Assembly (NCBI GenBank): GCA_003993805.1
Contig: RSEF01000002.1
Coordinates: 94,997,024-95,061,023 of the forward strand
DNA: 64,000 nucleotides
Reading direction: 5' to 3'
DNA from: Himantopus leucocephalus
Lineage: Eukaryota; Chordata; Aves; Charadriiformes; Recurvirostridae
The position numbers and the translations under genes are program-made. The notes beneath the pieces were generated by a model that worked only from the letters and a program-made list of their open reading frames with translations, was not told the DNA's origin and made no database searches. Below are positions 51,656-62,954 of this stretch, piece by piece (within the stretch, counting starts at the first letter, position 1; every line of letters begins with the position of its first letter).

Positions 51656-52693
51656 CCTACAGCCAAACCTATGTGTAGAAATTACATTGACCCATGCTGT
51701 TTAATCAGAAAAGCCTCCTCCTTGAAAATGGACATCACCAATTTAAAAACTGGGGTTTTTTTTGGAGCTGAGTGATATAAGTACTTCTGGATTTTACTGG
51801 CAGTCTGAATGCAAAGGTTTTGGATTTCAAGTAAAAGGGTGACCAAAATGAAAGCAACTTAAAAAATGCTACCTAAGCTGTATCTCGCTGTCTCCTTACA
51901 GAAGTTTGTAGATGTGACATATGGAAGAACTGGAAGAAACAAACTGACATATGCACTTTACTTGGGCCAAAGTTCCAGAAATAAAAGTCTGATACGAGTT
52001 GGTTTTGGTGATACGTGGAAGACTAGGAATAGAAATTGCCACCTTTGCTGTAACTGTTATCTTCCAAATAACTTTTTTCCCTACTTCAAAGTGAAACTAA
52101 AGTATCTTAAAATGAATTGCTTTTCCTCTTCTTTTTTTGTGCAGGGATTGACACTGCGGGGAGTAAGGGGATCTCAGTGTTCCAATAATTAAAGACTACT
52201 CTCTGGAAATGACTGAAGTGGCATCATATGAATACCTAATATATAGATTAAATGAGTTTAATTCTTTATGGTCAAAGTTCATCTGTTTTTTAGAGGATAT
52301 CATTGGATATAAACATTCCAAGAGGACTATCTTTTAAATTATACCCTACACTTACAAAAGGGAACAGTTGTGCTGGTATAGTGAAGAAAGGGTATTTTCT
52401 ATGCTCTTGGCTATTTTGGGTTGTATAGTGGTTTTCATGTTTTCCTTTAAAATCTGAACAGCAGAAATATGTTGATGGGTGCTGTACTATATCAGATTAA
52501 TACTGCAACAAAAACTCTACTTTTGCATACTCCAAAAACCTAATTGGATAGTATTGTTTTGTAATGTATTTCTCCTCAAACTGCTGAGTAGTGATCCTTC
52601 CACACTTGAATTTCACAGAACTCAAGCTGCCATTTTTAAATATCTGGTATTATGAAAAATGATTATCTAAGCTTTGTCTGAGGAATAGTTACT
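51656..52693. other. Unique non-coding sequence with an acceptor-led open stretch
   Basis: At 51,900 a good acceptor (CTCGCTGTCTCCTTACAG) precedes an open frame reading KFVDVTYGRTGRNKLTYALY onward and continuing to a stop at 52,190, but no good donor or polyadenylation context closes it. A second strong pyrimidine tract (TTTTCCTCTTCTTTTTTTGT) with GCAG lies just before 52,145. Unidentified; low support as a gene. Confidence 0.4.
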
Positions 52694-53157
52694 TGTAGAA
52701 TCGTAGAAGTAAATTATAGAATCATAGAATTGTTTAGGTTGGAAAAGACCTTTAAGATCAAGTCCAACCGTTAACCTAGCACTGCCAAGTCCACCACTAA
52801 ACCATGGCCCTAAGCAACACATCTACATGTCTGTTAAACATCTACAGGGATGGGGACTCAACCACTTCCCTGGGTAGCAAGTTCCAGTGCTTGACAACCC
52901 TTTCAGTGAAGAAATTTTTCCTAACCTCCCCTGGGGCAACCTGAGGCTGTTTTGTCTCATCCTATCTCATATTACTTGGGAGAAGAGTCTGACCCCCACC
53001 TTCCCACCAACTTTCTTTCAGGTAGTTGTAGAGAGTGATAAGGTCTCCCCTGACCCTCCTTTTCTCCAGGCTAAACAACCCCAGTTCCCTCAGCCGCTCC
53101 TCATAAGACTTGTTCTCTAGACCCTTCAGCCAGCTTCCTTGCCGCCGTTTGGATATA
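52694..53157 (-). mobile_element. CR1 LINE 3' end
   Basis: Left edge AGAATCATAGAATTG preceded by a second degenerate tail unit (TAGAATCGTAGAAG), giving the inverted CR1 terminal repeats. The body matches the 34.4 kb copy closely (AACCACTTCCCTGGG, then GGCTAAACAACCCCAGTTCC) and extends further 5', to about 53,157. Small deletions and substitutions break the reading frame, so no coding capacity remains. Confidence 0.95.
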
Positions 53158-54309
53158 ATCTGAAGATACCTGGTGCTTTTCAGTAATGGGTTCTAAGTTG
53201 TGTTTTTCCTTTTTCATTTTTCTCCTCAAATGTGAGAATGTTTTCCTGAAGTTCTGAGGTGGGCAAATGGGTTGATCAGAATTGGAAAATGTGTGACTGG
53301 GCACAGAGCCTTTCCTGTCCGCGTTAAATCAGAGCTGGAGCTTCTAGAAAGCAAACTATAAGCTAAGTTGTACCGTGAGCCCCAAATAATCTTTGTGTGT
53401 GTGCTTGGTTTAGCAATTTTTGGCTTTTGCTCTTTTTGCCCCCCCCTTCTTTTTTTTTTTTTTTTTTAATAAAAAGGAAGTCTACTGATGTTATGTTTTG
53501 GAAATATGTGTTATTCAGTGGGAAATTTTTAAATCAAATAATACGTTGTCCCCAGAACTAAGGTAGTTATTTAACCAGCTTTGGGAGAGCAGTGACCCCC
53601 AAAATGTTCAGGCAATACTGTTTCTGAATAATTCCAGTAAGGCTACTGTTGCAGAGTGTGTGACTAGGGAATAAAAATTTGACCACATGTATCTTGCAGT
53701 ATATCCCAGTTTCTTGAAAGGAAAAGGGCAGTGAAGCAACTGATGTGGAATTAATATGTTGCTTTTAAAACAACATAGAGCCATGGAGCTTGAAACTTCT
53801 CTGGTTGCAAGAACCTGACAGTATTTTACTAAAAGTCTAACTCATCTGAGCCCAAAAGCAAATTGTTCCCCTCATTAATCCCAGCTTTATCTGCCCATGT
53901 TCTGCTATTTCACATGTATGCAAGTGTGGAGCTGAAAAAATGTTGCACACATGATGCCCACCTTCTTTTGAAGGGAGAGGAGCACAGCTAGAAAAAGCAG
54001 ACCAGCTTTGAAATTTTTTTGATCATTAATACTCAGGAAGCAGGTAGTAAAGATGAGACCATGGATTATATAATACCAAAAAGAGTAGGGATGCAAGTTA
54101 GGGGGAAATCAAGCTCCAGTTTTTCTTGACACAAGGCATTCTTGTTCTGAACATCAAAACTAGTCACAGTGAAATGCATGTGGGAGGTAAAAAGGATGGT
54201 TTTCTACATGGTATTGGGTGAGGAAAACAATTTCAATGTTTGGAGGTTCAATATAAAAATAGTTATTTAAGATAGCAGTTTGTTAGGACATGTCTTGCTC
54301 TGTTTGCAG
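53158..54309. other. Unique non-coding sequence
   Basis: Includes a C run followed by a long T run at about 53,440-53,468. No gene or further transposon seen. Confidence 0.6.
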
Positions 54310-54419
54310 TCTGGTCAGAAATAATGGAGGACTTTGAAAAGAACAAGGATTTCATTCAAAAACTCCATTTTTGTAATGGAAGTGACATCAGATTGACATC
54401 AGAATTTGATCACGAGCTG
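54310..54419 (+). other. Candidate coding exon, 110 nt, unidentified
   Basis: Acceptor GACATGTCTTGCTCTGTTTG then CAG; donor GAGCTG followed by gtaagg. After two leading bases, 36 codons are open to the donor, ending in phase 0; an internal Met is the fifth residue. The middle reads MEDFEKNKDFIQKLHFCN and the end reads DIRLTSEFDHEL, acidic and soluble in character. Its phase-0 end fits the start of the open segment at 60,066. I do not recognise the protein, and chance remains a serious possibility. Confidence 0.22.
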
Positions 54420-54844
54420 GTAAGGTTACTATGTGTATGGGTAGAGGTACTGTTGGTAAAAAAAAAAAAATTCTGCAAATATCCTGAAGTGGGAGAAACT
54501 AAGATGCAGCTGTTGTGACATTGCAGCAGTTTTGAAGGAGCTGAAGGGGAAGCAGAGTTACCTGCTGTAACCAAGGAGATGAAATGCTCTCTCCCACTTT
54601 AAAAGGAAATGTATTTGTTCAAGTCAGAAGGGAGACAAAATGCCAGCATCACATATAGGGTGGTGAGAGTCATCAGGAGGAACAAACCAGACCTATAAAC
54701 CGTGGAATAATGCTTTCCCTCAATTCCCAGGTAGTAAGGTGTGTCCTCAAGCCTCCCAGTCCCCAAGCCTACTAGCAGAATCTGTGTTATGAAGTATTGC
54801 CTACAGAAGATACAGTTAGGGAGTGGGTAAATCAAATGGGCACG
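54420..54844. other. Unique sequence upstream of CR1 fragment
   Basis: An A run of 12-13 bases lies near 54,460-54,471. The rest, to 54,844, may include further unrecognisably decayed CR1 sequence, since the next element is truncated at this side, but I cannot show it. Confidence 0.45.
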
Positions 54845-55435
54845 CACAAGTCCAAGTGATGAAAAGGGGCTGCATTCAAGGGTGCTGATGGAGTTGGTGG
54901 AAGTCACCGTGAGGGGTGCTGTCTGTCACATTAAAGGTCTTAACAATCAAGGAAGATTCCTAAGTACTACAAAAAGGCAGGTATTGGGCCCATTTTCAAG
55001 ACAGGCAAATAAGAGCATCCCAGAAACAACCAGCTGATCACCCTCCCTTCATTCTCTGGGAAGACTAGGGACCATATTGGCCAGAAGATCACTTGGAGGC
55101 ATGCGAAGGGCAAGGTGACATCAGGGAACACCCAGCACAGCTTCACCAAGGGCAAGTTTTGCTGGGACCAACATGAGCCTTGCTTTGAGGAGGTGACTGT
55201 CCTAGCAGGACAAGGGCAGAGCAGAGTAAATGACATTTACTCTGACATTAGTCAGGCCCATGACACAGCCTCCCGTGGTATCCAGGTGGGTGAGATGTGG
55301 ACAGGCGATGGGGACTACATGGTGGGAGGACCACTGCCTTGTGCTCAGCAGGACAAATCCCAACTGTGGGGCAGCTGCTAGTGGTGGTGTGCCTCAGGCC
55401 AGTGGTGGGTCTGATGCTGGTGATGGTCTGAAGTA
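54845..55435 (+). mobile_element. Internal CR1 ORF2 fragment (reverse-transcriptase region)
   Basis: Carries a middle part of CR1 ORF2 rather than the usual 3' end. Legible pieces in order: LHSRVLMELVEV (CR1 GLHPRVLKELA-type segment), then HSFTKGK around 55,139-55,159, DISQAHDTASRGI (counterpart of the LDFSKAFDTVSH motif), and GVPQ near 55,391-55,402. Frameshifts and stops are present, and the catalytic YADD-type motif downstream is missing. Both ends are truncated. It is the only copy without a CR1 tail, suggesting later deletion or an old insertion. Confidence 0.85.
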
Positions 55436-57116
55436 AGGGCCTGGGTGGCAGTGGATCAGGCCACCTTCTGCAAGGTTGTGGGTGTCCCTTGCCATCTGGG
55501 GAAGGCAGGACAACCAATGGGGATGCCCCTTGCCATCTGGGGATAGCAGCAACTCGATGGAAGCCAGGGTCTCGCCTCCCCTCTCCCTTGGGGCTTGGTG
55601 CAGAAGAGATGGCATCTCCTCATGAGGGGCAGTAGGGGGTGGATGGGAAAGGAGGGCCGTGCAATCCTTAACAATCAACAAAAGAAGTGTTCATTGGTGG
55701 GAGATGTTGCAAGTGAGCCTCTGCAATGTCCACAGAGTGTGTGTTCTCCCAGCTAATATTGGGTGCAGAGGCTGGGCTGCCAGTAGGGAGCCGGCCAGGC
55801 ATTCCTGCGAGGCTGTTCGTGCTATCTCACAGAAGGAGCCCGGGTGTGCTGATGTAGTGCCAGGTCACCCCTGTGGCAGGTGGACCCATTTCTATCGGTT
55901 CTTCAATGTGCTGAGGTGCCAAGCCTTGCCAGTAACAATCCAGCCGCTCTCTCAGTGCTTTTTAATATTTCTGTGCATGCTTTAGTTTTCTTTACATGGT
56001 GTAGCTATATGTTTTCCCTTGTGGTCATGTTGCACCTCTTAGGATCTTACAGACTACTTACGGTCCGCAGGCCTTGCTTCTCCAAGCAAGTACTTAAGAC
56101 AGGTTTCTGCCAGAGGTTCTTCAGGGGAGTGCTTAAGGTGGAGGGGCACAGGTGCCTGGATACCTGTGCCCTGGTGGCTAATTCCCATGTACCTCATGCA
56201 GTATAAAAGTTGTTCAGAGCATAACATCAGCTGAAGAGTAAAGGGAGGGGTTTCTCTTGCTTCTGTGCAGTGATTGAATTACTATCTTTAAAAAAAAAAA
56301 CCAAAAAAAAAGGCTTGCTGGCTGCTGTTAAAACAAGGAGAACCAAGGCTGCTGCGAAGGTGTGAGTGGTGTGCCTACATTACCATGGTGATGGCAGGTC
56401 CCTGGGTGCCTCTTTCTCCTGTGTGGCTCCATTCCTTTTTCTCATAATTTGTACTGAACTAGAAAGTAATACCCATTGATAAGCTGTCCACCAGACTAAT
56501 GAGGAAAAGCGTCATCTCTCAGCTATTTAATAGTTTCTTTTCTCCCCATGGCTCATGCTTGTTTGTCAAGGCTGCTCTGCAGACCACATCCTTAAGAGGT
56601 TGTCGTTTCTTTGGGTTATATTCTGACTGGCTAAAGGTGATGCAGAGAGAGGTGGTGCAGGTGGGGAGGAGGTGCTGATAAGCACTGCCATTTTCAAGTC
56701 ATGAAAACAACTCTGGATAATGGAGATATCAGGACACCTTTTCCATATTTGTACTGTACCTCTTGTCATGATGCTATGTGACCAGAAATAAAACATAACC
56801 TAGGTTTAGCTAGCAATGGTCAAAGGGCATATTGTCTCTAGGACATTTCCTTGGTGAGATTTGATAGGCAGGTTATATTTAGGGGAAAATGTTCTCCTAT
56901 GATTATGCTTGTGAATACTTAGCCTGCTCCAACTGTGAGTCTCTGGAGGAGGTTAACTCAAGGGTGTGCGGTGGGGCTGTCAGCAAGCTTTTTACATGTC
57001 TTGAATTAGATTTCCCCCTGACAGGAGGATGTTCTGTACAAACGTGAGAGATGTTGTGTGGTTTCTGTGGCTGGTGCTCTCAAACTGAGCAGTTAGAAAA
57101 ATTGTATACTACTTTT
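55436..57116. other. Unique non-coding sequence with a short local duplication
   Basis: Right after the CR1 fragment, the motif CCCTTGCCATCTGGGGA / CCCCTTGCCATCTGGGGA occurs at about 55,486-55,502 and 55,526-55,543, a local duplication. A GGCAGTAGGGGGTGG near 55,628-55,642 partly resembles a CTCF core. An A-rich run lies near 56,290-56,311. No gene recognised. Confidence 0.55.
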
Positions 57117-57259
57117 TCATAGAATCATAAAATGGTTTAGGTTGGAAAGGACCTTAAAGATCATCTAGTTCCAACCCCCCTGCCATGGGCAGGGACACCT
57201 CCCACTAGACCAGGTTGCTCAAAGCCCCATCCAACCTGGCCTTCAAAACTTCCAGGGAA
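57117..57259 (-). mobile_element. Short CR1 LINE 3' terminus
   Basis: Begins with TCATAGAATCATAAAATGG followed by TTTAGGTTGGAAAGGACC, the inverted CR1 3' end. It continues through CCATGGGCAGGGACACCTCC to CTTCCAGGGAA, where similarity stops. Only about 143 bp of 3' UTR are present. Its sequence (ACCCCCCTGCCATGGGCAGG) places it in a CR1 subfamily different from the copies at 34.4 and 52.7 kb. Confidence 0.95.
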
Positions 57260-58377
57260 GTTTGTTGAATAGAACAGTTGTAATTAGGGAAAAAGTTATT
57301 TAGTTTTGTTCAGAGCTGTGTTGCAGCATTCTGGGGAAAAAAAGAAAATGTTTTTGTAACCAAACTGCTTTCATATTGAAATAAAGGTCAAGTACAGTGT
57401 TGCTGCTACTGCTCTGGCTAGCAGGGCTGTTATGACTGATTTCGTTCATTTTTTTGTGGTATTAGAAGTACTGACTGCACTCCAAAAACAAAAAAGAGAG
57501 CAACAAAGGTGCAGCACCACAAGAGATAAAGCTTCAGTGTGAGAGAGAAAGTAATCAACCCTTAGTTTTGTTGCCTATTACAGGAAAGTCATTTTACTGC
57601 TTGAGAAAGAAGGATTTGTCACAGCCCTGCTTTCAAAAATGAGAATAGAAATGGGGCAGCCGCTGGGACCATTGGTCTGATGAGTTGTGCAAAAAAGACA
57701 AGGCAACAGTACAAGATACCCTCTCCATGTATTTTATGCCAGTGGCTAGATATCTAGGGGTTGTTACTCTAGATGTCGGGTCTTATAGACTGGGTAATTG
57801 CCAGAGAGCTGGAACAAAAGAGTGTGAGGATAGAAGTTTTTAAAAGTGCCTCGCTGTTTGCTTGTAGATCTGAGCAGAAGAGAAAGTTAGCCATTTGACA
57901 ATCCTGTGCTAGCTTCAAAAGAGCATAGAAGGATTACAGACTCAAGCTGTGACAGCAAGTTAGCTATGGACACAGCTGTAGCTGTAGAAATATGTTTGTA
58001 GGCAAATTATTTGCCAAGTGCTTGGTATATCAACAACACAGCTGGAGGGATTTGTGGCACAAAGAGCAGAAGATGCAATGCTACAGAAAGGGATCTTTAA
58101 TTTACAGCATGAGCAGTCCTGTGGTTAATATAAGTAGCACAATCCATTCCAGGGTGATCTAGCATTAGAGGAAAAAATAACACTGCACAGGGCAGGGAGC
58201 CCTGAGTTTTGGCAGCAGCAAGTGCTAGAGAATTCATTAGCCTCTGAGTTACAGCTGGATTTGGGTTTGCAAGTTTTCTTGGACTAGGCAGGAGCTAACA
58301 GATGCTTGGCTCAAAGGAACTGTCAGGTGTGCTAGCCCTGGGAGGGAGAACCCACTGGAGGCCGGGATGCTATTTTG
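57260..58377. other. Unique non-coding sequence
   Basis: Ordinary unique DNA; no repeat, RNA gene or plausible coding exon seen. Confidence 0.6.
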
Positions 58378-58908
58378 TCAAACTGCCTTCATCCTTACAA
58401 TCCCTGCCTCTGCTATTTCACCCACACCCTCCCTCTCGTGCCACTCAGTGAGGTGGGCTGAGCTGGGGTGACCCATCGCAGGCCATGCCCTTGCTAATGG
58501 AGTTCCATCCCCTGGGGTCTGATCCAGGCTAGCAGAGCTGGGGGCAGGTGACAAGCTCCAATGGCAGGCCCGACACGGCCGGGGCTGAGCCAGGTCCAGG
58601 GTCTGGCTGGGGTCAAACTGGGAGCAGCAGGAGACCAGGCTGGAGGCAGGGCTGGAGTTGGACCCTCCAGCAGTGAGTGTCCAAGGTCCATCCAGAAAGG
58701 ACTCGAGGCCAGGCTGGAGACAAGGTGCCCGCAGAGAGGGTCTGATGTAGGGCAGGGCTGGATGATGCCACCTGACCTCAGCTGAAGTTCCCGGGCCCAC
58801 GGCAAGGGTTAGGTGAGGGTCCCCGACCAGGTTTCCTGGGGTCATTAAGTCCCTGTGGCCTTGACTAAGAAGTGTAGACTGGGGCACATTTGAGCAGGAC
58901 AGCCACAC
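58378..58908. other. GC-rich, strand-skewed island with degenerate CAGG-CTGG repeats
   Basis: Clearly more GC-rich than its surroundings and rich in G over C on the plus strand. The core (about 58,570-58,770) is built of imperfect repeats such as CCAGGCTGGAGGCAGGGCTG and GGCCAGGCTGGAGAC. The minus strand is open for 176 codons over the whole stretch, the longest frame in the window; two further frames (103 codons minus, 74 codons plus) overlap it. Low stop density follows from the GC-rich, repetitive composition. The deduced protein is Pro/Ser/Leu-rich with no known domain. A degenerate minisatellite is more likely than a gene. Confidence 0.5.
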
Positions 58909-60065
58909 AAAGTCTGGGCCTCCCGGACTGTGGCTACACAGCCTGTGGAAGAGATGAGGAATCGGTTCAAAGCTTCTCTGTCCTAAAGCAGAGTGAAATC
59001 AATGTCTTCTGCTAACAGAGGCAAGGAAGGAGGAGGTGGTAAAAGATGAGGGTAACAGCAGGCACTAGAAAGACCCGGTTGCTGGGACCCTAATCTTCAT
59101 TGATGCTTGACTCTGGCACTGCAGTGCTGTGGGAGCACTAAGTGGGCTGTTGGCTCGCCAGTAGGCATTGCAGAGTTACTTCTGTCTGTCCAGCTGCAGT
59201 TCTGGGGGAGCCCTGCACCTCTTTCTCTTGCTGAGCAGTGGAAAGGGGAGCATGGGAGGAGAGGCCTTTGGAGACCTGAGCATATTTTGCATTTGTGTGT
59301 AGGTGTTTCGGTTGTGTTACATGGCAAAATTAGTTTCTTGCAGATGTAACTATTGGGAATATGTTTTTTTATTATTACATTCTTGTAGATCCCACCCTAA
59401 TTGTGTTACATTAGTAGAGGTGTTCAGAGAGCAGCAGGAGGCAAAATATTTAGACAGACTAGTTGGTTCGCTTATATGGCTGAAGGAGTGGAAACAGTGC
59501 ACTGGAAAGAAAATGTCAAAAAACTCCCGTTTCCGAGACAAAGTAGCAGCTGGGTTATGTGATACTGTGAACAAAAATGGAAGCTTTTACAGATGAAGTA
59601 GGAGATGTGTTGTGAAAACAAAATGGGTCGTCAGTATGAGCCAAAGTGGCATATGCACTGCTTTCATATGCTCAGGGCTTGTATTAGAGACATAGGCAAA
59701 AAGTCATGATAAATATTGTTGGGTAGCAATGAAAAAATGTCACTAGCTCTGAGAAAGAGGTGAATAAGTCTTCAAGAACTGAAACAGTCACAATAGTGGA
59801 AAAATAATGAATATGGCTGGGATGGGAGAGGCATTGTTAATGCTTCTACCAGAAGAGTGACGTTAACAGCTGCAGAGTGAAACTGTTAAATGCTTCTCGT
59901 ATATCAGAAGAAACTCCATTTCCTGATTTTGTTATGTAGTGGTCCAGGTGTATTTGGTAAAGTTTAGAGTTTAGGTTTCCATTTTGCACAAGGATTAGGG
60001 GCTGATACCTCATTTGGGCCAGGTCATATTTTATCAATGTCTTTTTCTCTCTCTTCCCTCTTCAG
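58909..60065. other. Unique non-coding sequence
   Basis: No transposon or RNA gene. Ends in the long pyrimidine tract (60,038-60,065) that forms the acceptor of the next entry. Confidence 0.6.
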
Positions 60066-60149
60066 GTAGGTATCTTAAAGATTGGATTGGATTCTTATCT
60101 CTGTGTTCACTTTTTGCTGGACGTTACTGACCTTATTGAGGTTACTTAA
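60066..60149 (+). other. Candidate terminal exon (28 codons with stop), unidentified
   Basis: A textbook acceptor: an almost pure pyrimidine run (TTTTTCTCTCTCTTCCCTCT then TCAG). The frame in phase 0 reads VGILKIGLDSYLCVHFLLDV, then TDLIEVT and a TAA stop at 60,147-60,149. It could follow the 54,310-54,419 exon in phase. The nearest AATAAA downstream is about 1.6 kb away (near 61,785), and I do not recognise the peptide. Low confidence. Confidence 0.15.
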
Positions 60150-62755
60150 TCTTTCCTTTCTTGGTTTCCTTCTGTGGAGGCTCTGGCAGTACCAAGGTTA
60201 TGTTCATGGTTCAGAATGTGGATCTTCCTTCTCTGTTTTCCTGTAAAGAAACTAGGACTGTAATGGGTGATATGCAGAGCAAGCTACCTTGATAACATGC
60301 TGCTGCAATCTAATTTCTTCCTGTTGCATAAAGGTCAAATGCAACTCTCTTCTGTTGCTGTAGCTAACTGGATAGTTCTGACTGATAACTAGTATTTACT
60401 ATGACCTTTCGAGAGCCTTGATCTAGCCAGCTGCTACTTGCCTCACAGTTTTGAGGGGCTGGTAGTTCCCCGACTGAATGAAAGATCCAGCAGTAGCTGG
60501 CCCTGAAGAACAGATGTGGCTTTGTAGGGAGAGGTTTTAATGCAACCTGACATCCTTCTGATAGAAGAGGGAGCAGCGTGTAGCTGGGTGACATAGTTTT
60601 CATAGAATAGTAGTGTAGCTGCACTGAGGGATGGGATTTAGATATTGGATTGCAGGTGTAGTGCACATACTTAATCAAAAACTCCAGAACGTGAAAGGGG
60701 GAGGGGAAGAGGTGAGGGGGATATTGAATATTTCCTAAGATATGCACAGAGAACTGGGGCTAAAAAGGTACACAGAGGGTGTGCTCTCAGCTGCAGATCC
60801 ATCACAATGTTGGCACTTTTATTTTTATGGAACAACCGTTGTCTCATCACAGGATGAAAATTGCACAGCCCTCATCTTTTCAACACTGGTAGAGTTACGA
60901 CTCTACCCGTCATATGGTCTAAGAAGAAAAAAATCACAGCTTTAGTCAGACTAAAGGACTATTTGATATTGTATAATGCAGAACTCTGTATCACTTGCAT
61001 TTTCTTTAAGCCTAAATTTGGGAGACCAGCAGATTCTATAGAGATGCTCCTTTATTTCTTTACCAAGAATTTGTCCTCTGAAAAGGAGAAAATTAACAAA
61101 GGAGCTGTACTGAATGATTCTGACATCCCAGCAGAAAAACAAGGCATCTGATTGAGGAACATTTTTTCTCTTTTTAGAACATGCTAGTACCTGCAAGGCG
61201 TTCTGGGTCTCTTGACCCATTTCTGTTATGTTAGAAATCCACTATACGAAGATGGATTTCCAGCAAGCAGTCATTTTTTTTAAGATACCTTCTCTGAGTA
61301 CTCAGAAAGAGAGAAACCTGCTTTCCTGTTTTACTGAATGCTGCATGTGGCCGTCAATATGTGTATCACTAAATGTGTATCACTAAATCCAGAATGCTGT
61401 ATTTGGGAAGTCAGCCCTGTAAGAGGAGCAGCAGCAGTGCCAGTCTGATGTTTTCTATTGCATATGTTGCAATGGTGTAATGCCGACAGAAATGCACCTG
61501 GAGCTTCCCTCTCTCTGGGGATGTGATCCTTCTGAGTACATGAACCACACAAAAATGAACAGAGGAAGGCACAGTAGGTCACACATAGAGGGAGAAGGAA
61601 CCATTTTTTAGGAACCTCCACACGAGGGAACAGGAGAAGGGAAACAGGAAGTCCCAATTTAATTGTCTTTCTCAGTGCAACTTTTAAGTTATGTATATTT
61701 AAGATAACAATAGGTCAGCATGCTATTCAAATTCCAGTCTAAACTGTGAACCTGTAGAGTATTTGAGGCAAAGTCCACAGGTATGGAAATAAAGTTGGCG
61801 GGAGGAGCATCTATGAATTACTTTACCACTGTCATTCCACTTCATGAGAGTCATCGTACATGTAGGCTTATTTAAGGGAAATACAGCTAACAACCATATT
61901 GCATTGTAATGTAATAATGCAACATATATGCTGATGTGGTTGCCAAGCAGGCAAAGGTAGAAGTGATTAGTTCCACCCTCTGAAAAGTCACATGAAAATG
62001 GGCACAGAATGTCCCTGCTTGTGTAGTAGACGCAAAACAGGACACAAACTGACTTGTCGAATACAGAGAAGTGAAGTAACCATGCTAAGAAAAAGCAAAG
62101 CGTGTTAGCAGGTTTCTTATTTTATCACACTTCTATCTTGCTGGACTTGGCAGGAGTGACTAAATGACAGCTACAGATCATGGGTTGGGGGATTTGAGTG
62201 GAAAGGAGAAGGGGAAAATGTCAAAAAGCTATACGTCCTCTTTTTTTTTTAAGTTCCTAAATAATCTAATTTATACATAGGTTTTTTAAAAAAACACAGT
62301 CATTTATCTCTATGGCATCTTTAGGGCACCTTATTCTGTTTGCAAGTTCCCTTACATCACTGCAGCCCTGGCACTGTTACCTGGGCTATCGCATGATGCT
62401 TGTAAAGCCATGATATTATCTGATCAAGATGCTTGATGCCAAGCTGTGCACGCTCTGATCTGTCAGCCTAGTTCTTTTTATGGCTTTATTGCCCAATAGA
62501 CACAAAAAAAAGAGCCACCTTCTGTGCTTAAAGGAGTGTGCTGAATGCATTAACTGGCCCACAACTCAATTCATTTACGTCACCTAGCCAACTACTTAAA
62601 TTATTAGTTTCTCCAAGGATTTAATTCCTTTTTTTTTTTAATTCACTGAAAACCTCAATATTGTCAACAGTGTATTGAAAAGCAATCATTTAAGAATTCT
62701 TGCAATGCTATGCAGGAGAAATTGGTTATTTACACTTATTACATTAAAGACTCCA
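60150..62755. other. Unique non-coding sequence
   Basis: No gene or transposon recognised. A 15-base tandem duplication (ATGTGTATCACTAAA type) lies at about 61,359-61,388. T/A-rich homopolymers lie near 62,240-62,251 and 62,629-62,641. An AATAAA occurs near 61,785 without other evidence of a transcript end. Confidence 0.6.
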
Positions 62756-62954
62756 GCCTTCAGTGCATATGCTGGAATAGTTCAGCCTTTCAGAGTCCAC
62801 GCTTTTCTGAAAACACACAGATAGAGAATAGATATCTAGTGTGTGTATATTCACACNGCCTTCAGTGCATATGCTGGAATAGTTCAGCCTTTCAGAGTCC
62901 ATGCTTTTCTGAAAACACACAGATAGAGAATAGGTATCTAGTGTGTGTATATTC
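62756..62954. repeat. 97-bp near-identical direct duplication across a single N
   Basis: 62,756-62,852 and 62,858-62,954 are the same sequence (GCCTTCAGTGCATATGCTGG ... GTGTGTATATTC) with only two mismatches (CACGC/CATGC and GATATC/GGTATC). They are separated by ACAC and an N at 62,857. The few mismatches are what two haplotypes or low-quality contig ends would give; probably an unmerged assembly overlap. Confidence 0.9.

Noticed and set aside
55628..55642. CTCF-like core GGCAGTAGGGGGTGG
   Set aside because: Only a partial match to the CTCF consensus and no second supporting site; too weak to annotate.
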